This document shows, one piece after another, positions 7,153-16,746 of a stretch of DNA of 34,525 nt. The notes beneath the pieces were generated by a model. It did not search any database, had not been told where the DNA came from, and saw nothing but the letters and a program-made list of their open reading frames with translations. Source of the stretch: an uncultured Acidimicrobiales bacterium (GTDB lineage: Bacteria; Actinomycetota; Acidimicrobiia; Acidimicrobiales; SZUA-35). Position 1 is the first letter of the stretch. Each line of letters opens with the position of its first letter. A program made the position numbers and the translations under genes. Location of the stretch: assembly GCA_938021675.1 (NCBI GenBank), contig CALIFY010000026.1, positions 1 through 34,525 on the forward strand, in the 5' to 3' direction.

Positions 7153-10100
7153 GTGGTGCTATTCGGTTCGCGTGGTGTGGTGACGTACTCGGCGATTGTT
7201 GTGTGTGCCGGTGTTTTCGGTACGGGAGTGCCGGTCGGAGCCAGTGGGTTGTCCGAGGATGGGCCCCGGTGTGTTGCGCCTCAGCCGGGCGGTGGCGGCG
7301 TGCTGATTGAGGGCGACGCGGTGTCCGTGCTGTCCGATCTACATGTCGACCTGCTCGTCGGCTGCAAAATCGGGTTCTGGCTCGATGGTGCCGCCCTCGG
7401 TTCCAGCTCCGACTCCGACACCGGCGACGACGGATCCGATTCTGAGCCCGGAACCGGAGCGCCCGTGTTGTGGCGGTTTGTCGTCGACGGTGGGGACCCG
7501 ATTGAGGTGATGTCGGACCGGACAGGGTCGGCGACCGACCCATCGATTGAACATCAGTTCGAAAACGCCGGTCTGGTGACCATGGAAGTCGAGGTCGGCG
7601 GCGAGCTCGTGGTATCCGGGTCTGTTGGCATAGTCGGGGTACATACGGTAGGAGTCCCGGGCGACGAGTCCGACCGTAACGACCCCGATGGTGCAGGTGA
7701 CCTCGATGATGGAGGTGACGTCAATGATCTCGAGCTAGAGCCGATCATCACCGATCGAGACGGGTCTTCTGGCCCGGGTGAGAGTCCGATCGAGGAGGTT
7801 CCCGCAGACAACGGAGCGGACATCGACTCGCTGATCGACCAAGATCTACCCGAAGGTTCTTCAAGCGGATTGATAGACGATCCCCAGGCGGATGAGGAGC
7901 CAGCCGATGGGGACGGGTCTACGGGTGCACCCTCGACGTCGGAAGCGATCTTACCTGACCGTCGGCGCCGCGAAGACTACGAAACCGACGACGAGCCGCT
8001 GACCGACGATGAGCTACGCCAACTCTTGTTAGAAGCCAACGCCAACGAGCCTCGCAATCCGAATGCGATGATTTTCGCCGCCCGGGTTTGTCCAGACTGT
8101 TCAGCCGAAGAGTTGGAGAATATCGCAGACAGGATCGATGAATTCTTTGACGTCGATCTGATCGTCGATCCCTACGCCGAAATCAACTTTTCGAACCCGT
8201 TCTTCAATCAACGGTTTCAAGATGAGGTGCTGAACGATCCATCGACGTTTGGAAGGTGGTCGTCCGGTCTGGGGACCGGCTTCTACGAGCCAGCGTTGGT
8301 GGAAAAATTGCGTGACGCTAACGACGAGTTGCAACGCAACGAGGCAGCGTACGACGGGGCGGTAGCCATTTGCCCGTGGTGTACCCCGGAACAGCTCGAA
8401 CGCATCGCAGACCGAATCGATGAATACATCGATGTCGACCTCGCGGCGTGGGACTTGTTGGGACGGCTCGGTGATCGACCGATGATCGAGTTCAGCGACC
8501 CGCGATTGAACGAAGCGTTCGAAGTGTGGCTGAACCATCCGCTCACACCGGGCCGGTGGGCTGGGGAGGTCCCGGTCGACCTTGAAGAGGTATTCCTCCC
8601 CGGCTACGACGGTGAGGTTCCGAGTCCGATCGAGGTGTTGGATTCGTTGTTGGACAGCGGGGCGATCGACGTTGGTGCATACCGGTATTTGGTGTCACGG
8701 TTGAACGATCCCGACTTCTATGCGAAGTTCGAGGCGATCATCGATGCTGGTGGTGGGACCTTCATCGATCTGAATCCGGGCGGGGAACGCTATGACGCGG
8801 TGCTACACCTACCGCCAGAGCAACAGCGGGAGCTATTGAATGAGGGCTTCGGAGCTCGGGGCAACGATCTCGAAACGTTCCTCGCCGGTCCAACGCCCGA
8901 ACAGCTAGTAGTACTCGACGCGCTGGCAAACGGCCACTACGAAGGCTTCCGGGCGTTCTTCGTGAACTGGATACAGGACCGATACCCACAACTCGGATTG
9001 CAGGTATATGAGTACGGGTACTCCGAAGGTTTCTTTTGGACCTGGGACGGACGAATTATCCGAGGAGACGAGTACCAACCATGGCTGGCCCAACTCACGA
9101 ACCTGTTAGGTAACGAGGCCGACCGCGATGGCATAGGCCCAGTCGACGTCGAAGACGAAGACGCGTACTCCGGGCAGGCCGCACAAGCCGCCCACGACAG
9201 GGATCCAGGAACCCTGGTCCAGGACTTTCTCGACCCCGACGGCTACGGGGAAGGTTATTTCATCGACTGGGATGAAGCCGGCGGGTTCAACCCCGATATC
9301 GCCAACATCCTCGGCGTTTCCGAGGATATCCGATCGGAAGACATCGATGATCTTGTCGAGATCGATCATGGTCTCGGTTCGGTCCATGTCATACGAGCGA
9401 TCGACCCGTCCTTCCTAGACGGAGCCACCGCGATCTCGCTGAACGACCCGGGAGCAGTACTGGACCTGCCCCCAGGAGACAGCGTGGCAGTCGTCGCATA
9501 CTCCGACGATGCTCAGGTAAACCTGAATACCGGCGAAGGCCTCGTCTTTATATCTAGCTCCGATGGCGCGCTTTTCTCAACAAATGGCGGCACCCCAGAG
9601 ATCATCTTTGGCGGAACCGACCCGATCTTCGGGGCAATTGGCAGAGAGAACGGAAAGACGTGGACGAGGATCATAAACAACACAATCCTGGAAGACTACG
9701 ACTTCGTCTTCACTGGGCGCGATGGAGGATCTGGACCTCAAACGTTAATCAACAACGGTGAACTCATCAACGGCCACCTCGAAACAAACGAAGAAGACGA
9801 CACGCTCCTCAACTACGGTGCAACAACAGGCAACGTCAACCTCTTCGGCGATGGTCATGACAGAGTGGTCAACCAACCCGGGTCGACGTCCTCCAATGAC
9901 CTGTTCGACCTCCAAGACGGAAATGACTTCGCTGGGTTCTTCGGAGAGTCTGACAGCGCAACCGTACTGTTCGGTGGCGAGAACGACACTGGAATTGTGA
10001 CCGGCGACTTCCCAAACGACGTCCGCTTCGACGACAGTGAACGGTCACACATCGACGAAATTGGTACCAGCGGTACATACGGACCAGCAGAAGATCAGGA

Positions 10101-12627
10101 CACGATCATTTTCCGGCCGCCAACCAACGGTGGCCAATGGGTCGACAACGGCGATGGAACCTATTCCAGCCTCGATGCCAACGGAAACACTGTTTCGGTC
10201 GCAACTCAAACGGGCGGCGATGACATCGAGATTGTCAAAATAGAAAGCGAAGATCAGACGATCAGCATAAACCTCAAAGACATAGAACCTGAAAAACGAA
10301 ACGCCAGCTTCTGGGAAGAGCTCTGGGATGGATTCGTCGAGTTTGTTCTATCCGAGGCCGCGGGCGGATCGGTGAACTACGACGGCCAAGACGTCACACT
10401 CAATGTGAACACCAGCACGGCTGGGGATATCGAAATCGTCAGCTACGAGGTTAGCCAGCCCGAAGAAACCATCACTGTCTACGACCCGGAAACCGGGGAA
10501 CCGAGACAAGTCGATGCCGACGACGACCTCCTGGACACGGACGATACGATCGAAACCGGGCTATACATCGATCCCAACACGGGCGCAATTCTCACCGCAG
10601 AAGAGGTTTCAAGTTTCCTCGACCCGAACGGAGAAGCCACACCCGACGGCACCAGCAGCAGCCTCGATAGCTACGAGGAGCTGGGACTAGTTCCAGTTAG
10701 CAGTATCGATGAAACACAATCACTCTTCCTCATAAACCCCGATGGAGGTGATCAACCGGTAGTCGTGGATGCCGCAACTGCGGAAGGACGCCTCTACCTC
10801 CAAGAGGAGAGAAACGCAGCGATAAATGAAGCGGCGTGGAATGTACACACCGACCTAGGTGAAATCAACGACGAGCTAGCGGAACTTGGGTTAGGGACAG
10901 TTGACGTCATTTTCTCACAGGTAAACGGCAACAACCAAAGCCACCGCGGCGGGCGAGACACGACCGGCGATTTCGTTGATGCCGAAACGATTGCAACAGT
11001 GGAGCAAGCAAACGAGATCGCTCAACGTTACGGCTACGACACGATCTTTGACTTACAAGTTCAGGCAAATAGCGCGGCCGAATTTTATCTCAATGCCCAG
11101 CGGGTACCCGAAGAGAGTACAAGAGATCTAAACAATGACCCATACACACCAGATGAGTTGGCAGGCGTCGTCTCCACCGGTCAGCGGACACTAGAAGAGC
11201 GACTGCCGATCGAAATCACGCCAGACAGGATAACGCCGTATTCGTATGACAGGTTACTGGAATCAGGTGCTGCCGAGATAGACAGCACCGACATTGGGGG
11301 TCAGTTTGATGGAGATGGTCGAGTTCGGCAAACACTGTACCTAGAAGATAGTTTTGTGGGAGGCTTCCACTTTCGGCAAGCTGGCGGCGGGGACATTCCT
11401 GAGAACGCTAGTCAGTCGTTCAAAGACGGCGCGTTCTATGGGACGATTGATGCCGCAGGAGACGCGGCGAAGAGCATCACCGTGATCGGCGCCAATACGT
11501 TAAACCCGGGAAAAATTACCTTCACTCCCCAAGGGATCCAAACCGAGGGCAGTGCTCCTGCCACTACGGGGCGAGAGAGCATCGATACATTCCGGTCCGG
11601 TGGAGGAACCGTGTATGTCGACCAAAACGGGCGACCCGTTCCCCCACCAACTGGAACGCCAAGACTCGTCGTGCCTTCCATTTCGGAGTCGGGCCTACCC
11701 ATTCCGGCCAATGATGCATTCAACCCAGGGCTGACGAACCCGAGTCCGGGCACGCCAGGCATCACCGGTAACACCAACGGAAGTGGAGTACCCCCGGCGA
11801 TTACCGGCAGCACCGCCATTACCCCGTTTCCCGACGATGCATTCGTGGCTCGGCCAGCGACCGATGTGGGTGACGGCACGCTGGTGGATTTCGAACCGAT
11901 GGCGGTTGAGCCGATACTTCAACTCGAAGGCTCCCCCGAATTCCCTGCAATCGAAGGCTCGCCCGATTTACCAGCGATCGAGGCAACACCAAACTCACCA
12001 GAGCCAAATCCAGAAGGTGCGGCGTACCTTAACTTCGCGCTTGAGAACAGGCCAAGGGGCTCTAGATGGAACAACAAAAATGTTGGCGGCGGAACGTTCA
12101 ACCTCAGCGTTCAGGACGAGAACGGCGAACAAGCCGAGTACAACGAGAACATTATTGCCGTCAGCGGGTCGGCAGCTCCGTCGGAGGCAAGTTTGAGCGA
12201 CTCGTTGCTCAATACAGACAGCTTTAACGTAGGAAACCTCGACTCTCCACTGACCCCGAATATCACTATTGGGCGCACCCAGCCGTCAGGCGACCGAGCC
12301 AAACCGAACAACACTCGAATCGTTGAAGCATCGAACGCCAATCACTCGGAAATCGGAACGGCGAACTTCTTTCTCAATGACCTGACGGACAGGTATGGCA
12401 TCGACTGGTCGAATGGACCGAGACCGGACATCACCGGAGATATCACAATCGTTACCGAACGAACCGCTTGTCTTGGCTGTCGCCAAACAGTGGTAGGCGA
12501 CCTCCAAGAACTGCTTCCGAACGTCAACATCAACCTCTACGAAGGAAACATTGGGGGAGTCGAATCTAATCCGGTATACGAAATTACCCCCTCCGATGAG
12601 GAGGCTTTCCGGGACTCTCAAGAGTAG
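7153..12627 (+). CDS. Giant secreted multidomain protein with C-terminal deaminase-type toxin domain
   Basis: 1,824 residues. Start GTG at 7153 or the adjacent GTG at 7156; AGGAGG at 7143-7148 is 4 or 7 nt away. Residues ~1-31 form a Sec-type signal (VVTYSAIVVCAGVFGTGVPV). Residues ~90-175 resemble a PKD/Ig-like domain, then an acidic Asp/Gly/Ser linker to ~295. A duplicated ~94-residue unit follows, each copy opening with C-P-x-C (C313/C316, C407/C410) and a near-identical ADRIDE[FY] helix. Residues ~850-970 are Asn/Gly/Asp-rich beta-roll-like repeats (NLFGDGHDRVVN, LFGGENDTG). After a Pro/Gly/Ser linker with LEGSPEFPAIEGSPDLPAIE, the last ~150 residues carry N-IIAVSGSA, H1731-S-E1733 and T-E-R-T-A-C1773-L-G-C1776 followed by LQELLPNVNINLY: the HxE plus CxxC zinc signature of deaminases, closest in my judgement to the BURPS668_1122-type toxin deaminases. 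It likely deaminates nucleic-acid bases of a rival. The deaminase call is inference from motifs. Confidence 0.8.
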   Translation: MVLFGSRGVVTYSAIVVCAGVFGTGVPVGASGLSEDGPRCVAPQPGGGGVLIEGDAVSVLSDLHVDLLVGCKIGFWLDGAALGSSSDSDTGDDGSDSEPGTGAPVLWRFVVDGGDPIEVMSDRTGSATDPSIEHQFENAGLVTMEVEVGGELVVSGSVGIVGVHTVGVPGDESDRNDPDGAGDLDDGGDVNDLELEPIITDRDGSSGPGESPIEEVPADNGADIDSLIDQDLPEGSSSGLIDDPQADEEPADGDGSTGAPSTSEAILPDRRRREDYETDDEPLTDDELRQLLLEANANEPRNPNAMIFAARVCPDCSAEELENIADRIDEFFDVDLIVDPYAEINFSNPFFNQRFQDEVLNDPSTFGRWSSGLGTGFYEPALVEKLRDANDELQRNEAAYDGAVAICPWCTPEQLERIADRIDEYIDVDLAAWDLLGRLGDRPMIEFSDPRLNEAFEVWLNHPLTPGRWAGEVPVDLEEVFLPGYDGEVPSPIEVLDSLLDSGAIDVGAYRYLVSRLNDPDFYAKFEAIIDAGGGTFIDLNPGGERYDAVLHLPPEQQRELLNEGFGARGNDLETFLAGPTPEQLVVLDALANGHYEGFRAFFVNWIQDRYPQLGLQVYEYGYSEGFFWTWDGRIIRGDEYQPWLAQLTNLLGNEADRDGIGPVDVEDEDAYSGQAAQAAHDRDPGTLVQDFLDPDGYGEGYFIDWDEAGGFNPDIANILGVSEDIRSEDIDDLVEIDHGLGSVHVIRAIDPSFLDGATAISLNDPGAVLDLPPGDSVAVVAYSDDAQVNLNTGEGLVFISSSDGALFSTNGGTPEIIFGGTDPIFGAIGRENGKTWTRIINNTILEDYDFVFTGRDGGSGPQTLINNGELINGHLETNEEDDTLLNYGATTGNVNLFGDGHDRVVNQPGSTSSNDLFDLQDGNDFAGFFGESDSATVLFGGENDTGIVTGDFPNDVRFDDSERSHIDEIGTSGTYGPAEDQDTIIFRPPTNGGQWVDNGDGTYSSLDANGNTVSVATQTGGDDIEIVKIESEDQTISINLKDIEPEKRNASFWEELWDGFVEFVLSEAAGGSVNYDGQDVTLNVNTSTAGDIEIVSYEVSQPEETITVYDPETGEPRQVDADDDLLDTDDTIETGLYIDPNTGAILTAEEVSSFLDPNGEATPDGTSSSLDSYEELGLVPVSSIDETQSLFLINPDGGDQPVVVDAATAEGRLYLQEERNAAINEAAWNVHTDLGEINDELAELGLGTVDVIFSQVNGNNQSHRGGRDTTGDFVDAETIATVEQANEIAQRYGYDTIFDLQVQANSAAEFYLNAQRVPEESTRDLNNDPYTPDELAGVVSTGQRTLEERLPIEITPDRITPYSYDRLLESGAAEIDSTDIGGQFDGDGRVRQTLYLEDSFVGGFHFRQAGGGDIPENASQSFKDGAFYGTIDAAGDAAKSITVIGANTLNPGKITFTPQGIQTEGSAPATTGRESIDTFRSGGGTVYVDQNGRPVPPPTGTPRLVVPSISESGLPIPANDAFNPGLTNPSPGTPGITGNTNGSGVPPAITGSTAITPFPDDAFVARPATDVGDGTLVDFEPMAVEPILQLEGSPEFPAIEGSPDLPAIEATPNSPEPNPEGAAYLNFALENRPRGSRWNNKNVGGGTFNLSVQDENGEQAEYNENIIAVSGSAAPSEASLSDSLLNTDSFNVGNLDSPLTPNITIGRTQPSGDRAKPNNTRIVEASNANHSEIGTANFFLNDLTDRYGIDWSNGPRPDITGDITIVTERTACLGCRQTVVGDLQELLPNVNINLYEGNIGGVESNPVYEITPSDEEAFRDSQE

Positions 12628-12676
12628 CAGGCGGCCGGCTCAGCTTACCTGCTGGCCCGGATACATCGCTGACGCC

Positions 12677-12690
12677 CGGCCTTGCGGCCG
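12677..12690 (-). terminator. Possible weak terminator hairpin just past ilvC
   Basis: CGGCC-ttgc-GGCCG directly abuts the ilvC stop codon (12691-12693, minus strand). A second inverted repeat, AGCAGG at 12626-12631 with CCTGCT at 12648-12653, covers the end of the convergent giant gene. Neither has a T-run, so termination is only a suggestion. Confidence 0.3.
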
Positions 12691-14322
<1,632 letters not shown>

Positions 14323-14326
<4 letters not shown>

Positions 14327-16110
14327 GATGAAGCCTCCTCGTCCCTCTGGGACGGATGAACGATGATGTCGTCGTTAGAACCGCCGGCTGGAACCATCGG
14401 ATAGACGTTCTCTTCAGAGTGGCAACGAAATTCGACGACGACGGGTCGGTCGTTAACCTCGTTTGCCTTGGCGATGGTTACCTCAACCTCGTCGGGGTCC
14501 TCGACTCGAAACGCCACACACCCCATCGACTCGGCCCATTTCACGTAGTCCGGCAGCTCGTGACCGAAGTGGACCTGGGAGTATCGCTCGTCGTAGAACA
14601 GCTCCTGCCATTGCCGAACCATGCCGAGGTAGGCGTTGTTGAGCAGGGCGACTTTGATCGGGATCTTTTCCACCGCCGCGGTGATCAACTCCTGGGCCGT
14701 CATCTGGAAACAGCCATCGCCGTCGACGGCCCACACCATCCGGTCGGGGAAGGCGGCCTTTGCCCCGATGGCTGCCGGTATCGAAAATCCCATCGTGCCG
14801 AGCCCCCCGGAGTTGAGCCAGGTGTACGGGTGGTCGAACGTCCAATACTGACTGGCCCACATTTGATGCTGGCCGACGCCGGACGCCACGATCGTGTCGG
14901 CCGGACAGGCGTCGCGGAGTTTCTCCAGCGCGAACTGTGGCTTGAGATACTCCCCGGGTGCCGCCGGCTCGTAGGTCAGCGGATATTTTTCCTGCCAACC
15001 GGACAGCTGTTGCCGCCAGTCGGTGTGATCGGCGAAGGTGCTCGTGCCGCCTACTACTTCGATGCGGTCTAGCACAGCCTCCATAACCACCCGGCAATCG
15101 CCGACGATCGATACCTCCGGTCGGCGAACTTTGCCGTGTTCGGCCGGATCGATATCGACGTGAATGACCTTGGCGTCTGGCGCAAACGCGCCAACCTTGC
15201 CGGTAACCCGATCGTCGAACCGGCTCCCCATCGCTAGCAACAGATCGCACCGTTGGATGGCGGTCACCGCGGTGTAGTTTCCGTGCATACCCGGCATGCC
15301 GAGGCAAAGCTCGTGGCTATCGGGGAACGCTCCCCGAGCCATCAACGTGGTGACGACCGGAATGTTGGCGCTCTCGGCCAGCCGACGTAGCACCTCGGCG
15401 CCGCGAGCCTTCAGCACGCCTCCGCCGACGTAGAGGACCGGACGCTCGGCCGCCGACATCAACGCAACGGCAGCTTCGATGGCAGCCGGATCGGGCGTGA
15501 TGGTGGGGTTGTACCCCGGAAGGTCGACGTCATCTGGGTAGGTGAAGTCGAAGTAGGCATCGGGGTTGTTCAGGTCGACGATGTTCTTCGGGATGTCGAT
15601 CAAGACCGGGCCGGGACGGCCGGTCGTGGCGATGTGGAACGCCTCTTTCACCGCTGCCGGGATGTCTTCAGCTCGGGTGACCAAAACATTGTGTTTGGTG
15701 ATCGACCGAGTGATACCGGTCGTGTCACACTCCTGGAAGGCATCGGTACCGATGGCGGCCAGCGCGACTTGGCCGGTGATGCACACCATGGGCACCGAGT
15801 CGAGGTAGGCGTCGGCCAGCGGGGTAACGATGTTGGTGGCCGCCGGCCCGCTGGTCACCATACATACCCCCGGTTTACCGGTGGCGTGAGCGTACCCCTC
15901 GGCCATGTGCCCGGCCCCTTGCTCGTGACGCACGAGCACATGACGGATGTTCGAGTCGATTATCGGGTCGTACACCGGGAGGATGGCGCCCCCCGGATAC
16001 CCGAAAATTACCTCTACCCCCTCTATCTCAAGGCTCTTGAGCAGTGCCTGACCGCCGTTCATTCGTGACGGTGATGTTGACGGCGCTTGAGATGACGCGT
16101 GATCCGACAT
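14323..16110 (-). CDS. ilvB: Acetolactate synthase large (catalytic) subunit
   Basis: 595 residues of the ThDP-dependent enzyme family. It condenses two pyruvates, or pyruvate plus 2-oxobutyrate, as the first common step of valine/isoleucine synthesis. The N-terminal Pyr domain has EGVEVIFGYPGGAILPVYD with the catalytic Glu63 in VRHEQGAGHMAEGYA; the middle FAD domain has GGGVLKARGAE and MGSRFDDRVTGKV; the C-terminal PP domain has the ThDP/Mg motif GDGCFQMTAQEL...NN (about residues 468-496). The first ~16 residues are a Ser/Pro-rich extension; an alternative ATG at residue 17 (16060-16062) would give the core enzyme, and neither start has a strong ribosome site. It heads ilvBNC and is preceded by the attenuator, leader peptide and promoter at 16157-16295. 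Confidence 0.97.
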
Positions 16111-16156
16111 GGTGCTGGGGCTTTCTCAGTGTGGTTCGGGTTGGGACAAAAACAAG

Positions 16157-16181
16157 AAAGCCTCCCAGTTTGGGAGGCTTT
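16157..16181 (-). terminator. Rho-independent attenuator terminator in the ilvB leader
   Basis: On the minus strand a perfect 10-bp stem AAAGCCTCCC / GGGAGGCTTT with a 5-nt loop is followed by CTTGTTTTTGTCC, a classical terminator. It lies after the leader peptide and 46 nt before the ilvB start, so it can abort transcription into ilvBNC. The plus-strand side lacks a T-tract, which fixes its direction. Confidence 0.88.
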
Positions 16182-16213
16182 GCGCACGCAACAAGAAGGA
16201 GAGCAGCGTGCGC
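16182..16213 (-). promoter_or_regulatory. Alternative hairpin of the ilv attenuator
   Basis: Perfect 8-bp inverted repeat GCGCACGC/GCGTGCGC with a 16-nt loop, starting in the leader peptide's stop codon and abutting the terminator stem. A third copy of the arm, CGTGCGC (minus strand of 16245-16251, leader codons 3-5), can also pair with the first arm. This gives competing 1:2 and 2:3 structures as in amino-acid attenuators. The 2:3 stem does not visibly overlap the terminator stem, so how it blocks termination is unclear. Confidence 0.65.
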
Positions 16214-16257
16214 TACGTAAGTACAAGAATTCGGCAGGATGCGAGCGCACGGGCCAT
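16213..16257 (-). CDS. ilvL: ilvBNC leader peptide (attenuator), 14 codons
   Basis: An ATG at 16255-16257 on the minus strand opens a 14-residue peptide, MARALASCRILVLT, ending at TAG 16213-16215. Codons 10-13 are Ile-Leu-Val-Leu (16219-16230), the very amino acids whose supply ilvBNC controls. The peptide sits between a putative promoter and a strong terminator upstream of ilvB, so it reads as a stalling sensor: scarce charged branched-chain tRNAs would hold the ribosome at these codons and change folding downstream. RILVL-type leader peptides are known upstream of actinobacterial ilvB genes. No ribosome-binding sequence is visible; with the promoter proposed at 16267-16295 the message could begin at or just before the ATG and be leaderless. 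Confidence 0.82.
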   Translation of the reverse strand: MARALASCRILVLT

Positions 16258-16266
16258 AGGTCGTTT

Positions 16267-16295
16267 ATTGAACCAGCGGATTGACGCCGTCGCAA
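16267..16295 (-). promoter_or_regulatory. Putative ilvBNC promoter
   Basis: On the minus strand TTGCGA (16290-16295) and TTCAAT (16267-16272) are separated by exactly 17 bp, each matching 4 of 6 positions of the -35 and -10 consensus. The start of transcription would fall within a few bases of the leader ATG at 16257. Confidence 0.45.
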
Positions 16296-16350
16296 CGTCT
16301 GATTCGGCCATTCGTTGGCGAACGACCATCTGCGTGGAACAAGACTGGGG

Positions 16351-16710
16351 GTGCAGAAAGAACTAACCCCACCGCTGGGAGGGGACGTCCCGTTCCCGGA
16401 GTGCGGTGGACCGTCGACCGTTCCGAGCCGGGAGCCACTCGGCTACGGAACGTCGAGGTGCGTCGCCCCGAGGCCGCGGCTTGGGAGCCGTTCGATCCCG
16501 GTGAGACCTGCTACGTCGTCGGTACGCGCCGGCTCGCCGACGGCGTCCCCCGGTACCCGGCCCTGCTCAACGCTATCGACACCGGCCGATCCGTCGACCC
16601 GCAAATCAGCGCCCCCCAAGCGCTCGTGGACCACATCCGAGACAACCTCGGAGGCCGCATCTCGAAGCCGACACCGGACGAGTATTCCCCGCAAGACCCC
16701 ACGACCGATT
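16351..16710 (+). pseudogene. Remnant of a 5'-nucleotidase C-terminal domain, frameshifted
   Basis: In one plus frame GVRWTVDRSEPG, then RLRNVEV, WEPFDPGETCYVVGTRRLA, DGVPRYPALL and QALVDHIRDNLGG follow in the order of the C-terminal domain of UshA-type 5'-nucleotidases (substrate-binding region with the pattern V-x-L-D-P-x-x-x-Y-x-V-x-x-x-x-x-L-A-x-G-x-x-x-Y). The preceding bit of the same domain (PPLGGDVPFPE) is in a different frame, switching near 16400, and no start, signal peptide or catalytic metallophosphatase domain is present: the ilv leader lies immediately upstream. I therefore call a truncated, frameshifted relic. It has no clean stop before the end of the neighbouring convergent gene. 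Family assignment is from motif memory, not alignment. Confidence 0.55.
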
Positions 16711-16746
16711 CGCGGTCGACGAACCGACTTGGCGGGACCGGTCCGT

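Noticed and set aside
16059-16295. 78-residue minus-strand frame across the ilv leader
   Set aside because: It is in a different frame from the MARALASCRILVLT peptide, crosses the terminator hairpin and is Arg/Cys-rich without branched-chain codon clusters.
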